From NCBI RefSeq assembly GCF_009901525.1, contig NZ_CP019288.1, positions 5,051,501 through 5,115,500 on the forward strand: a stretch of 64,000 bases of DNA, written 5' to 3'. A program made the translations under genes and the position numbers. Below, in pieces: positions 29,150 to 38,495 of the stretch. Source of the stretch: Kordia antarctica (GTDB taxonomy: Bacteria; Bacteroidota; Bacteroidia; Flavobacteriales; Flavobacteriaceae). Below the pieces are notes generated by a model, which saw only the letters and a list, made by a program, of their open reading frames with translations, was not told where the DNA came from and did not search any database. Numbering within the stretch: position 1 is the stretch's first letter; each line of letters starts with the position of its first letter.

Positions 29150-29506
29150 TAATAAATACTGCTTTTTTTCGCAATCCGTCCTTTTTCCGAAGTGTAGTAT
29201 TTATTTTTCGTTAAGAATTTTTGAAGCCTTGGAAAAAATTTAGAAAAATGAATGCGGTTTTAGTTTTTCAGAGAAAAAACTAAAAACACCTCTGGAAATC
29301 GAAGATTCATGAGTTCTAAAATATAAAATAGAAATCACACGAACTAAAAACGCACTTTCTTTTGTTGACGCCTGTGCTGAACTTGATTCAGTATTCTTTG
29401 TGCGAACAAAGAAAAAGAAAATTAGAACCTGAAAATGAAGTTTAAATTTCTAAGTTTTGTTAAAAATTATCTATGTGTTATTTGAAAAACTCATATTGAA
29501 TTTACA
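29150..29506 (+). repeat. 295-bp dispersed element, decayed copy D
   Basis: Recognisable from the CGTTAAGAATTTT segment, the TTTTAGTTTTTC/GAAAAAACTAAAA hairpin and the TTTGTGCGAACAAAG hairpin, but both inverted-repeat ends are eroded. It carries the 48-bp block shared with copy A (29298-29345) and is interrupted by a second repeat containing GCTGAACTTGATTCAG near 29377. The mini-ORF is cut short by an early stop. Unlike the other copies it is antisense to the flanking genes. It fills most of the 440-bp gap. Confidence 0.7.
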
Positions 29507-30520
29507 TTATTTACTAAATCGATGCAACGTGTACGTCATAGCCGAAAGCAAGAAAAATGCACCAACCTGATGTGCAACACCTAATATAACGGGAACATTC
29601 AGTACTAATGTGAGTACGCCTAAGATAAATTGTACGCCAACTAATAACAACAATGCGTAAATTCCTTTCTGTTGCAATGTGTTAATTGTCATGCTTTTAG
29701 ACTTTCGCCAAATGATAACAATAAGAATGACAACTATATACGCCAAATAGCGATGTACAAACTGAACACCACTTTTTCCTTGATAAAAATTCGCTAAAAA
29801 TGAAGGTTGTTCTGAGTAAACGGTTTCATGAATCAACTTTCCATCAGTCATTAATGGCCAATAATTATGAATAAAACCTGCGTCTAATCCTGCGACAAAT
29901 GCTCCGTAAATAATTTGAAGTATTAATATGGCGAGTGTCCATTTTAGGAGTTTTCTGAATTTTAAATCTACTTTTTTTAGTGTCGGATACATCAAATCTA
30001 ACGCAACCCAAAATGTATATGCAAACGTAATAAAGGCAGTTGTTAAATGTGCCGCCAATCTAAAATGTGAAACATCTGGTCTGTCAACCAAACCACTTTT
30101 TACCATATACCAACCCAAAAATCCTTGAAAACCGCCTAAAATCATTAATATAATCGATTTCTTTATAGTTGCTTTGCTGAGTTGTTTCTTCCATAAAAAA
30201 TATAAAAACGGTACAAAGAAAACGAGTCCTATAAAGCGTCCAATAACACGATGAAGCCATTCCCAAAAATAAATATCTTTAAAATCTTCTAATGAAAAGT
30301 GATTGTTTAATTTCTGATACTCAGGATATTGCTTATACAAATCAAAAGCTTCTTTCCATTCAATTTCATTCATTGGCGGAATGGTGCCTGAAATAAGTTT
30401 ATAATTTGAAATGGACAATCCAGAATGTGTCAATCTTGTAATTCCACCAACGACAACCATGATGAAAATAAGTATGCAACCTGTTAACAACCAGTATATA
30501 ACTCTTTTGTTATCTTTCAT
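29507..30520 (-). CDS. ctaA: Heme A synthase
   Basis: 337 aa, eight membrane segments. The conserved histidines sit in HRVIGRFIG (about residue 90), HFRLAAHLTTAF (about 150), QFVHRYLAY (about 255) and GVAHQVGAFFLL (about 315), with GGITRLTHSGLSI at the start, all hallmarks of the COX15/CtaA family. It turns heme O into heme A for cytochrome oxidase in the inner membrane. It follows the cca gene by 5 bp and is likely co-transcribed. The stop overlaps the edge of decayed copy D. Confidence 0.95.
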   Translation of the reverse strand: MKDNKRVIYWLLTGCILIFIMVVVGGITRLTHSGLSISNYKLISGTIPPMNEIEWKEAFDLYKQYPEYQKLNNHFSLEDFKDIYFWEWLHRVIGRFIGLVFFVPFLYFLWKKQLSKATIKKSIILMILGGFQGFLGWYMVKSGLVDRPDVSHFRLAAHLTTAFITFAYTFWVALDLMYPTLKKVDLKFRKLLKWTLAILILQIIYGAFVAGLDAGFIHNYWPLMTDGKLIHETVYSEQPSFLANFYQGKSGVQFVHRYLAYIVVILIVIIWRKSKSMTINTLQQKGIYALLLLVGVQFILGVLTLVLNVPVILGVAHQVGAFFLLSAMTYTLHRFSK

Positions 30521-30525
30521 AAGTC

Positions 30526-31941
30526 TTAGTTTTTGACTAAACCTAATTCTTTTCCTTTGGCAAGCATAAATTGATATGCTGCTTCGTGTTCATTTAGAAT
30601 TTCGCCTTCTAAAATGGCTTCTTTAATAGCATCTTTAATGATTCCGATTTCTCGGGAAGGTTTCAAGTTAAAAGCTTCCATAATCTCTTCACCAGAAACT
30701 GGCGGCTGAAAATTTCGCACATGATCGCGTTCTTCAACTTCCACAATCTTCTCACGAACAATCTTGAAATTATTGTGATACTTATTAAACTTTCTAGGAT
30801 TTTTTGTAGTGATATCTGCTTCGCAAAGTGTCATCAAATCTTCGACATAATCGCCTGCATCAAATACCAAACGACGAACCGCAGAATCCGTAACTCCATC
30901 TTGTGATAACACAATTGGTCGCGAACTCATCATCACCATTTTTTCAACAAACTTCACTTTTTCATTCAGTGGCATTTTCAAACGCTTAAAGAGTTTACGA
31001 ACCATTTTTCCACCAATAAATTCATGTCCATGAAATGTCCAACCAATCTTTTTATGAAAACGTTTGGTTGGCGCTTTTCCAATATCGTGTAACAAAGCTG
31101 CCCAACGCAACCAAACATCATTTGTGTTTTCAGAAATATTATCTACGACTTCCAACGTGTGATAAAAATTGTCTTTATGTGTTTGCCCATCTTTTTCGTC
31201 AATTCCTTTTAAAGCGACTAATTCTGGTAATATATGACCTAAAAGGTTAGTTTTTTCTAATAATATAAAACCAGTTGAAGGTGTATTACTTAATAAAATT
31301 TTATTCAATTCGACCACAATTCGTTCTTCCGAAATAATCTCAATCCGATTGGAATTTCGTGTAATTGCTTCCAACGAAACCGCATCAATAGTAAAATTTA
31401 ATTGAGAAGCAAATCGGATGGCGCGCATCATTCGTAACGGATCGTCCGAATACGTAATATCAGGATCAAGTGGCGTTACAATCCGTTGATCTTCTAGGTC
31501 TTGCAAACCGTTAAACGGATCGAGTAAATCTCCAAAAGTGGTTTCGTTCAGGCTTAACGCCATTGCATTCATTGTAAAATCGCGCCGATTTTGATCATCT
31601 TGAAGCGTTCCATTTTCCACCGCAGGATTTCTACTTCCGCGTTCGTAACTTTCTTTTCGTGCGCCTACAAACTCGATCTCAATCTCTTTCGTTTTAATCA
31701 TGGCAGTACCATAACTTTTAAACACTTGTACTTTTGGTTTTCCAGGAAGAAGTGAAGCTACTTTTTTGGCAAGCGCAATTCCGCTTCCAACAGCAACAAT
31801 GTCAATATCTTTTGCGTCGCCGCGTTTCAATAAAAAATCACGCACAAAACCACCAATTACATACGTTTCAAGCTGTAATTCGGTTGCTGCTTTTGAAATT
31901 GTTGAAAATATATCGAGTTGTAATGCTTCTTTGTAATTCAT
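30526..31941 (-). CDS. cca: CCA tRNA nucleotidyltransferase with HD domain
   Basis: 471 aa. Nucleotidyltransferase head with [11 protein letters not shown] and the DID metal-binding triad, [11 protein letters not shown] and the [12 protein letters not shown] helix; an HD domain with LLHDIGKAP near residue 280 follows. It adds or repairs the 3' CCA end of tRNA. The HD domain is common in bacterial members and may give phosphatase activity. ctaA follows after 5 bp; tsaC lies upstream, 74 bp away. Confidence 0.95.
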   Translation of the reverse strand: MNYKEALQLDIFSTISKAATELQLETYVIGGFVRDFLLKRGDAKDIDIVAVGSGIALAKKVASLLPGKPKVQVFKSYGTAMIKTKEIEIEFVGARKESYERGSRNPAVENGTLQDDQNRRDFTMNAMALSLNETTFGDLLDPFNGLQDLEDQRIVTPLDPDITYSDDPLRMMRAIRFASQLNFTIDAVSLEAITRNSNRIEIISEERIVVELNKILLSNTPSTGFILLEKTNLLGHILPELVALKGIDEKDGQTHKDNFYHTLEVVDNISENTNDVWLRWAALLHDIGKAPTKRFHKKIGWTFHGHEFIGGKMVRKLFKRLKMPLNEKVKFVEKMVMMSSRPIVLSQDGVTDSAVRRLVFDAGDYVEDLMTLCEADITTKNPRKFNKYHNNFKIVREKIVEVEERDHVRNFQPPVSGEEIMEAFNLKPSREIGIIKDAIKEAILEGEILNEHEAAYQFMLAKGKELGLVKN

Positions 31942-32015
31942 TGAATTTTGTTGTTAGTTTTTTGTTGTTGGTTGTTAGCTTTCAAACAACTAATAACTAA
32001 CAACGAGCGACTACA
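31942..32015. repeat. GTTGTTAG-rich spacer with hairpin
   Basis: Spacer between tsaC and cca made of reiterated GTTGTTAG/GTTGTTGG and its complement CTAATAACTAACAAC, able to fold into a 15-bp stem with two mismatches. Similar GTTATCAG/GTTGTCAG runs follow the genes ending at 40102 and 53981. Confidence 0.5.
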
Positions 32016-32576
32016 TTACGCTCTAATAACCTTAATCTCTCCATTCGATCGCAATTGAATAATTGTTGAAGGTTTGGAGGCTTTTTTATTGTTTTGCAAA
32101 TTTACAACATAGTCAACACCTTTTAAAATCTCAGGACTAATTTCTTTATAGGTTTTAGGCGTTGGTTGTCCTGCGATATTTGCCGAAGTTGACACAATTG
32201 GACGTTTGAATTTTCGAATGAGTTTCTGGCAAAATTCATCATCAGGAATTCGGATTGCCAATGTTTTATCTGCCGAAACTAAATTTTTAGCAATACCAAC
32301 AGGATTATCGTAAATAATGGTAGTTGGAGTATTTGTTGCTTCCAATAATTCGTAGGCAACTTCTGGAATTTCTTCAATATAACGTTCCAACATGCGAATA
32401 TCACTTACCAAACAAATCAATGCTTTGCTTTCTTCACGATTTTTCAATGCGTAAATTTTAGCGACAGCTTCCGCATTTGTAGCATCGCAACCCAATCCCC
32501 AAACTGTATCTGTTGGATATAAAATGGTGTTTCCCGATTGTAACTGATCAAATGCTTTGTTGATTTCTTCTGTCAT
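32016..32576 (-). CDS. tsaC: L-threonylcarbamoyladenylate synthase (YrdC/Sua5 type)
   Basis: 186 aa, the size of a stand-alone YrdC domain without the Sua5 tail. YPTDTVWGLGCDATN (about residues 21-35), KNREESKALICLV (about 45-57) and IVSTSANIAGQPTP (about 127-140) are the family signatures. It makes the threonylcarbamoyl-AMP used for the t6A modification of ANN-decoding tRNAs. It is 2 bp downstream of a glycosyltransferase gene. Confidence 0.93.
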   Translation of the reverse strand: MTEEINKAFDQLQSGNTILYPTDTVWGLGCDATNAEAVAKIYALKNREESKALICLVSDIRMLERYIEEIPEVAYELLEATNTPTTIIYDNPVGIAKNLVSADKTLAIRIPDDEFCQKLIRKFKRPIVSTSANIAGQPTPKTYKEISPEILKGVDYVVNLQNNKKASKPSTIIQLRSNGEIKVIRA

Positions 32577-32578
32577 GA

Positions 32579-33481
32579 TTAAAATCGAATTTGCTGTTTT
32601 TGTTTCAACGATTCAGACAAATGTGCACCTTTCCAAACCAACGAAAGCATAAACCATTTTTTAGGTTTGATGAGGAAACTCAAACAATAATACATCCGAA
32701 TAAAAAGATACTTTGCGTACGAGTAATTTTTTCGAATTACATACATATGTGACAACATTCCTTCTTTGCTAATTGCCTCAGAAACGCCTGTGCTGACGCC
32801 TTGATAATGCAGTATTTTTGCTTCTGGAATTAACACACTTGTATAATTATGCTGTCTCATGCGGAAACAAATGTCCATTTCTTCAAAATAGAGAAAAATA
32901 TTAGTGTCAAATCCGCCAACTTTCTCAAAAATATCGCGTCTAAAAAACATAAACGCACCGTTTACGAAGTTTACTGAAATAGGTTCGGTATATTCTTTTT
33001 TGCGTTTTGGAAACTGCTTTGACCAATTTTTTTCTAAGAAACTTCTACCTAATAACAACTTTCTGATTCCTTTATCATGATCGAACGAAATCACATGTTT
33101 ATTATGTTCGTCGTAGTTTTGAGCAGTTGTCACACCAACTTTTGGATGTTTTTCCATATAGGAATGCAAAATTGACAAACAATCATTTTGCAACATTGCA
33201 TCATTATTCAAAAACAAAATATAGGTTCCGTTGGTAAATTGTGCACCAAACATATTTCCGCCGCCAAAACCAGTATTAATCACACTTCTATGTAAAGAAA
33301 CATGTGCGTGTTTTGGGAAATTTTCTTCTAAATGTAAAAAATCTTCAAGTTTGGAATTATTATCAACTACAACAATCTCATACGACAACGATTTGTCTGT
33401 GAATTTAATAACGGAAGCTACACATTCTAGCGTGTATTTTGCCGTGTTGTAATTGATGATAACAATAGAAATATCTTTCAT
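32579..33481 (-). CDS. Family 2 glycosyltransferase (rhamnosyltransferase-like)
   Basis: 300 aa. GT-A fold: ISIVIINYNTAKYTLECVAS at the start, VVVDNNS at about 36-42, the metal-binding LFLNNDA near residue 93, and a FLYFEEMDICFRMRQ acceptor segment near 200. A hydrophobic C-terminal stretch may touch the membrane. It should transfer a sugar in cell-surface glycan building. It begins 73 bp from the divergent methyltransferase gene at 33555 and leads into tsaC with a 2-bp gap, a mixed operon. Confidence 0.88.
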   Translation of the reverse strand: MKDISIVIINYNTAKYTLECVASVIKFTDKSLSYEIVVVDNNSKLEDFLHLEENFPKHAHVSLHRSVINTGFGGGNMFGAQFTNGTYILFLNNDAMLQNDCLSILHSYMEKHPKVGVTTAQNYDEHNKHVISFDHDKGIRKLLLGRSFLEKNWSKQFPKRKKEYTEPISVNFVNGAFMFFRRDIFEKVGGFDTNIFLYFEEMDICFRMRQHNYTSVLIPEAKILHYQGVSTGVSEAISKEGMLSHMYVIRKNYSYAKYLFIRMYYCLSFLIKPKKWFMLSLVWKGAHLSESLKQKQQIRF

Positions 33482-33554
33482 AAATGCAGTTGTTGAGCAA
33501 AATTACATAATTTGGATTGAATTTTATACTTTTGCGCAAACACAAACCACAATT

Positions 33555-34151
33555 ATGGGACTTCGATCAAAATTAAAAAAATACCTTTTACATAAAAGAT
33601 TACCAATGGAAACCTATGTTCCTATCAAAAAAACCAAGCCTGAAAAAATGGTGGAAATGGTTACAGCTTGGGCTGGATTGGAATTAATTATTGAAGATAT
33701 TTTGGAGCGTTTCAATATTGGTCGCGATTCTTGTATCGAATTTGGAGTGGAATTTGGCTATTCTTCCGTTGTGTTTTCAAACTATTTCAAAGAAGTAAAA
33801 GGAATTGATATTTTTATCGGAGACGAACATACAGATCATAAAGGAGATCATTACGATAAAACTAAAGCTTCGTTAGCGGAGTTTACAAATATTGAATTAA
33901 TCAAGTCAGATTACCGTGATTGGATTCAAAAAGATACAAAGCAATACAACTTTTCGCATGTAGATATTGTTCACAATTACAAAGAAACCTACGAATGCGG
34001 ATTGTGGGCAGCACAACATAGTGAATGTACTGTTTTTCATGATACAGAAAGCTTTCCAGAAGTACGACGTGCAGTAATTGACATTGCAAAAGCGACAGGA
34101 AAACGCGTGTACAACTATCCACATTGCAACGGATTGGGAATTATTGTCTAA
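33555..34151 (+). CDS. SAM-dependent methyltransferase
   Basis: 198 aa from the ATG at 33555; a longer frame to 33453 overlaps the divergent gene and is rejected. SCIEFGVEFGYSSVVFSNYF (about 62-81) is motif I of a class I methyltransferase with an E-F-G-V-E variant, and VKGIDIFIGDEH places the ribose-binding acid. It belongs with proteins annotated as Methyltransf_24 or cephalosporin hydroxylase-like, common in glycan clusters. The next gene starts at the base after its stop. A TACTTTTG box at 33527-33534 may be its -7 element. Confidence 0.75.
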   Translation: MGLRSKLKKYLLHKRLPMETYVPIKKTKPEKMVEMVTAWAGLELIIEDILERFNIGRDSCIEFGVEFGYSSVVFSNYFKEVKGIDIFIGDEHTDHKGDHYDKTKASLAEFTNIELIKSDYRDWIQKDTKQYNFSHVDIVHNYKETYECGLWAAQHSECTVFHDTESFPEVRRAVIDIAKATGKRVYNYPHCNGLGIIV

Positions 34152-35108
34152 TTGAATTCTCCTAAAAAAATACTCATCATTGCGCCTTTTGCGTTCGGTT
34201 ACACGGCGCATATTCAAAAGGCTTTACAACAATATAAAACTATTGATGCGGAGATTTTATACCTAGATCAACCTGCATTTTCATATAAAAATACGTTTCA
34301 CAAAGCGCAGAATTTCTTTTCGAAATTGTTTTTAGGAAAGAACTTGAAAAAGACGTTTGTCACGGATAGAATTAAAAAATCAATTGAAAAACTGGGCAAA
34401 CAAGATGAAATTTTTATCATTCGTCCAGATATATTATCTGATGACTTATTGAATTTCATAAAAAGCTTCACAAACAAATTCATTGCGTATTATTACGACA
34501 GCACACGCCGTTTTCCACGAAAAGTAGATCTCATTCCAATGTTTGATAAAATATATAGTTACGATCGTTTAGATGTGTCAACATATAACTTGTCTTTTTT
34601 GACGAATTATATTTTTGAAGAAAGCAATCATGTTAAATACGACTATCAATTCTTCAACATTTCTACGAATGATTATCGTTTTCCATTGCTTGAAAATCTA
34701 GCAAACTATTTGAAGCAACACAAATGGACTTACAACATTCAGGTTTACAACGGAAGCGAAATGCCTGCGGAACATGTGGAAATTATCACGACGCAGAAAT
34801 CAATTTTAGAAGTTTCCGAGTTGATTCAGAAAGCAAAAATCATTGTGGAAATTCAACGAACGGAACAAGTTGGTTTGTCATTTCGAATCTTTGAAGCGTT
34901 AGGACATCGTAAAAAGTTGATTACAACCAATAAAGATATTGTAAACTACGATTTCTATCATTCGCAAAACATTCTCGTTGTAGACGAAAATAACATAGAA
35001 ATTCCCGAAGATTTTGTGACTTCTCCATATATGGAAATTGACGAAACAATTCTATCAAACTATAAAATTGAAAATTGGGTGAAGCCGATTTTTGGGGTTG
35101 CGAAGTGA
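34152..35108 (+). CDS. Glycosyltransferase-like protein (CgeB-related), TTG start
   Basis: 318 aa. Starts with TTG directly after the TAA of the previous gene; no nearby ATG is in frame before the KKILIIAPFAFGYTAHIQKAL lead. The C-terminal half has AKIIVEIQRTEQVGLSFRIFEALGHRKKLITTN, the conserved donor-binding region of CgeB-like group 1 transferases. Likely to act in surface-glycan building together with the methyltransferase before it. Confidence 0.75.
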   Translation: MNSPKKILIIAPFAFGYTAHIQKALQQYKTIDAEILYLDQPAFSYKNTFHKAQNFFSKLFLGKNLKKTFVTDRIKKSIEKLGKQDEIFIIRPDILSDDLLNFIKSFTNKFIAYYYDSTRRFPRKVDLIPMFDKIYSYDRLDVSTYNLSFLTNYIFEESNHVKYDYQFFNISTNDYRFPLLENLANYLKQHKWTYNIQVYNGSEMPAEHVEIITTQKSILEVSELIQKAKIIVEIQRTEQVGLSFRIFEALGHRKKLITTNKDIVNYDFYHSQNILVVDENNIEIPEDFVTSPYMEIDETILSNYKIENWVKPIFGVAK

Positions 35109-35129
35109 CGATTGTTCATTTATTCAAGG

Positions 35130-35227
35130 CGTCAGTTCGAGTTGAGTCGAAGACGAAGTATCGAGAACTAATTTGAAGTAAAAAAGGTATTTTAATTATA
35201 AAAGGACTTCTCGATACAATTTTCTTC
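35130..35227. repeat. TTCTCGATAC-type intergenic repeat, copy 1
   Basis: CGTCAGTTCGAG (35130-35141), GTATCGAGAA (35158-35167) and its complement TTCTCGATAC (35218-35227). The same words occur in reverse order at 37333-37398. The rest of the 35109-35366 gap holds a TTCAGCTT word near 35292 and a run of CAATCTTT-like units at 35328-35365. Confidence 0.6.
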
Positions 35228-35366
35228 ATTTCATTCAAAAAATTACTCGAAGCGACGAAAGACCCAAAACCCAAAAGTAAAGCGACCTAAAGCAAACTAG
35301 ATTCAGCTTCCCACAACGGTGATTTTTCAATCTTTCAATCTTTGAATTTTTCAATCTTTCAATTTA

Positions 35367-36434
35367 TTAAATCAAACTCCGATACACATCTTCATATTGC
35401 TTCGCAGTTGCATTCCAATCAAATCTTTTTGCACGTTTTATGTATGCTTTTTCATAGCTTTCTTTGTTGTTTTCAAACGTATGCATTCCTTTTTCAAAAA
35501 CTTCAGCCATATATTTCGGATCGTAATTTTCCCAAAAAAATGCGTGCTCGCCACCAATTTCTGGTAACGATGTATTGTGTGATAAAAAGACAGGTTTTCC
35601 GAATCGCATGGCTTCAATTGGAGGAATTCCAAAACCTTCTCGCAACGACGGAAATACAAAAGCAGTGCAATTTTGCAGGTAATATTGTTTGTCTAAATCG
35701 TCAATTTTGCCTGTAATTAGCACACGATCTTGTAAATTGTGTTTCTGAATCGTTTCTGCGAGTTTTCCGCTTGCGTATTCTGTAGTATTATTTCCCGAAA
35801 GGATTAAATTAAAATCGGGGAGAAGTGCCAACATTTCTACTAATGTATGGAAATTTTTCCGTGGAGTAAATTCGCCAATAGAAAATAAAAACGGTCTTTT
35901 AGAAATTTGTTTTGGTTGATGATTTTGAGGAAGTGTGACTTCACGAATCGGATTTCCGTTATAAATCACGTATTCAGGAACGTTTGGAACGTCAAAATGT
36001 TCATGCGTAGACGCTTTTGCAAAATTTGAAATATATGTAATTGCGCTACTTCGTTCTAGCTTTTCGCGAAAACGGACATTGCGTTCGTGATTCATATCGC
36101 TCGATTCTTCTTCAATGAAATTCACATCATGAACCGTCAACAAATACGGAATATCGTGATATGGTTCAATCTTTATATTTTGATTCAGCGAATGCCATAA
36201 ATCATACTTTTTACGAATTCGTAACAATGGATATCGCCGAAATGATTGATATTTTTTATAATCAAAGTAATTTCCAAATTCGTTTTGTAATTTACTGAGG
36301 TTTTTCGCGTGAAGCGTCATTTTAAAATCATCAATTTCAGCTTGATACAGTCCTTTTATCAAATGATAATTAAACTGTCCAAACCCAAAATGTAGGTTTT
36401 TAATATTGTGAGATTCTAAAAAAACGTTCTTCAT
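35367..36434 (-). CDS. Family 4 (GT-B) glycosyltransferase
   Basis: 355 aa. The C-terminal half shows PFLFSIGEFTPRKNFHTLVE (about 187-206), DRVLITGKIDDLDKQYYLQN and the nucleotide-sugar site FPSLREGFGIPPIEAMRFGKPV (about 272-293), with the E-x7-E pattern of GT4 enzymes. Predicted to extend a cell-surface polysaccharide. It follows the gene at 36436 by one base, so the two form an operon. Confidence 0.9.
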   Translation of the reverse strand: MKNVFLESHNIKNLHFGFGQFNYHLIKGLYQAEIDDFKMTLHAKNLSKLQNEFGNYFDYKKYQSFRRYPLLRIRKKYDLWHSLNQNIKIEPYHDIPYLLTVHDVNFIEEESSDMNHERNVRFREKLERSSAITYISNFAKASTHEHFDVPNVPEYVIYNGNPIREVTLPQNHQPKQISKRPFLFSIGEFTPRKNFHTLVEMLALLPDFNLILSGNNTTEYASGKLAETIQKHNLQDRVLITGKIDDLDKQYYLQNCTAFVFPSLREGFGIPPIEAMRFGKPVFLSHNTSLPEIGGEHAFFWENYDPKYMAEVFEKGMHTFENNKESYEKAYIKRAKRFDWNATAKQYEDVYRSLI

Positions 36435-36435
36435 T

Positions 36436-37191
36436 TTAGTCTATTTTTCGGTACATAGTCCATAATTGCAAATAGCGTTTAAACACTGAAAACGCATGCA
36501 CATAACACAAAATAAATCCTTCTTTTCCATCCAAAAAGCCAAAGCGCAAAAAATATTGGTGAATAAAACGATAGAAAGGTCTAAAAATAAAATGATACAC
36601 ATTTGGACGTACATTTTTCTTATATAATGCTTCCGCTTGCAAACGACTGTAATGACTTAGTTTTTGATTGTAATTGTCAAAATTTTTATACGTTTGATGC
36701 GCAACAGCATGTTCTAATAATCCAATATTTTCGGTAGTTTCAATCGTTTCATGAACAGGTTTTCCGTTGTAACGACAATAATTTTTGTGAAACAATCGCA
36801 CCGAAATATCAGTTTGAAAACCACTATATTTCATTCGTTTTCCCATGAAATGGAAATCACGTTTAACACGATATGCTTTCTCTGGATTTGCTAAATTTAC
36901 AGTAGAAATAATTTCGTCAGCTAATGCTTTCGGAACTTCTTCATCCAAGTCAAAAAAGACAATCCAATCATTATTAGCTTGATCGATGGCAAAATTTTTC
37001 TGCTTCGAAAAATCATCAAATTTGCGTTGAATCAGCGTGACATTGTATTTTTTGGCAAGTTCTACAGTTTTATCAGTACTAAACGAATCCACGATGATAA
37101 TTTCATCGGCAAAGGAAAGTTGTTGAATATAGTTTTCAATATGATCTTCCTCATTATATGTAATCGCTAAAGCACTAATTTTTGTGTTCAT
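36436..37191 (-). CDS. Family 2 glycosyltransferase (WaaE/KdtX-like)
   Basis: 251 aa. ISALAITYNEEDHIENYI, DEIIIVDSFSTDKTVELA, RKFDDFSKQKNFAID and WIVFFDLDEEVP follow exactly the pattern of WaaE-type LPS core glycosyltransferases. A near paralogue lies at 38496-39233. The C-terminal 60 residues (YHFIFRPFYRFIHQYFLRFGFLDG) form a membrane-facing amphipathic region common in these proteins. Operon with the GT4 gene downstream. Confidence 0.9.
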   Translation of the reverse strand: MNTKISALAITYNEEDHIENYIQQLSFADEIIIVDSFSTDKTVELAKKYNVTLIQRKFDDFSKQKNFAIDQANNDWIVFFDLDEEVPKALADEIISTVNLANPEKAYRVKRDFHFMGKRMKYSGFQTDISVRLFHKNYCRYNGKPVHETIETTENIGLLEHAVAHQTYKNFDNYNQKLSHYSRLQAEALYKKNVRPNVYHFIFRPFYRFIHQYFLRFGFLDGKEGFILCYVHAFSVFKRYLQLWTMYRKID

Positions 37192-37332
37192 ATAAAGATT
37201 CAGCTACTTTTTTTCCGTTGAAAATGATATTCTACGAACAAAAGTAATAATTTTACGAGGATTTAAGTAAATTAAAAGATTTAAGAATTTAAACATTGAA
37301 AGATTGTAATTCTTGAAGCGTTCAAAATAAGA

Positions 37333-37477
37333 TTCTCGATACAAATTTTTATCTATTTCGGTTGTAACCGATAGGATAAATAAGCACTCGAATTGACGCT
37401 TTTAGAAATCAAATTACGTCATGCTGAACCACGTGCGGAACTTCTACACTGAGCGAAGCCAAAGTGTGATTCAGCAT
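37333..37477. repeat. Repeat-rich spacer: TTCTCGATAC copy 2 and an ATGCTGAA palindrome
   Basis: Within the 395-bp gap 37192-37587: TTCTCGATAC at 37333-37342 with CTCGAATTGACG at 37387-37398 (reverse copy of the 35130 unit), then ATGCTGAA at 37421-37428 facing TTCAGCAT at 37470-37477, with an inner ACACT/AGTGT pair, forming a cruciform-like unit. No gene was seen in the gap. Confidence 0.65.
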
Positions 37478-37587
37478 CACATAAGAAGCTAAAACAGTTG
37501 ATATATAATTTAATAAACATCTCGACTGTACTAAATGCAACATTGAATTTTTGAATCCTTGAATCTTTGAATTTTTAACAAAAACCT

Positions 37588-38316
37588 ATGCCAAAATTAC
37601 CAATTTTAATGTATCACGGAGTTTCCACAAAAGCTTCTGAAAGTAAAAATTTAACGATTTCTACCGAAAATTTAGAAGCGCAATTCCGCTATTTAAAAGA
37701 AAACGGATATACAAGTCTGCATTTTAGAAAATTGCAAAACATGAAATCAACCACTGATTTTCCTGAAAAAGCCGTGATTATTACATTCGATGATGTCTAC
37801 GTAAATCAATTGGAATTGGCATATCCGTTATTGCAAAAATATGGATTGAAAGCAAGTTTCTTCATTCCTTTCAAATACGTTAATGGAGTTGACGAATGGA
37901 ATACTGGAAATGAAAAATTGATGTCTGTTGCGCAATTAAAAAGTATGGACGAAGCTACGATTGAATTGGGTTTACATTCGTTTTCGCACAAAAAATACCA
38001 CGAATTATCTACTGAAGAAATTGATGAAGATTTCGAAAAATGCAAAGAATTTATTGTTTCTAATCAGTTGAATGTGAGTAATATATTGGCATATCCGTAT
38101 GGGAAATATCCGCGAAAAAATCCTGAGAAAGATGTGTTTTTTAACTCCTTATTAAAACATAAAGTTGCATTCGGATTGCGAATTGGAAATCGGGTAAATA
38201 CATTTCCTTTCAAAGATAATTACGAAGTACAACGTATTGATATTAAAGGAGAAGATTCTTTATCGAAATTCAAGTCCAAATTGCGGTATGGGAAATCTCG
38301 CTTCTTTTTGTTTTAG
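37588..38316 (+). CDS. Polysaccharide deacetylase family protein
   Basis: 242 aa without a signal peptide. ILMYHGVS near the start, VIITFDDVYVNQ (about 65-76, the catalytic and metal-binding Asp pair) and LGLHSFSHKKYH (about 131-142, metal-binding His residues) are the NodB-domain motifs. It may remove acetyl groups from a surface sugar. It lies among glycosyltransferases and ends at a strong hairpin (38327). Confidence 0.88.
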   Translation: MPKLPILMYHGVSTKASESKNLTISTENLEAQFRYLKENGYTSLHFRKLQNMKSTTDFPEKAVIITFDDVYVNQLELAYPLLQKYGLKASFFIPFKYVNGVDEWNTGNEKLMSVAQLKSMDEATIELGLHSFSHKKYHELSTEEIDEDFEKCKEFIVSNQLNVSNILAYPYGKYPRKNPEKDVFFNSLLKHKVAFGLRIGNRVNTFPFKDNYEVQRIDIKGEDSLSKFKSKLRYGKSRFFLF

Positions 38317-38326
38317 TATTAAAAGA

Positions 38327-38357
38327 CAAAAGAGTTCTTTAGGGAAGAACTCTTTTG
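38327..38357 (+). terminator. Terminator after the deacetylase gene
   Basis: 13-bp perfect stem CAAAAGAGTTCTT/AAGAACTCTTTTG with a 5-nt loop, 11 nt past the stop; outer TTTAGTATT/AATACTAAA can extend it. Confidence 0.8.
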
Positions 38358-38495
38358 CTAATACTAAAAAAGGGTAATGTATTTATAAAAATACACTGCT
38401 CAAAACTACAATGAAATTGTTCAGCAGTTTGATTTTTTAGATAAATGAAAGGGAATTCGTAGACGAATAGTAGTAGTATGATCTTTAATCAAGCT

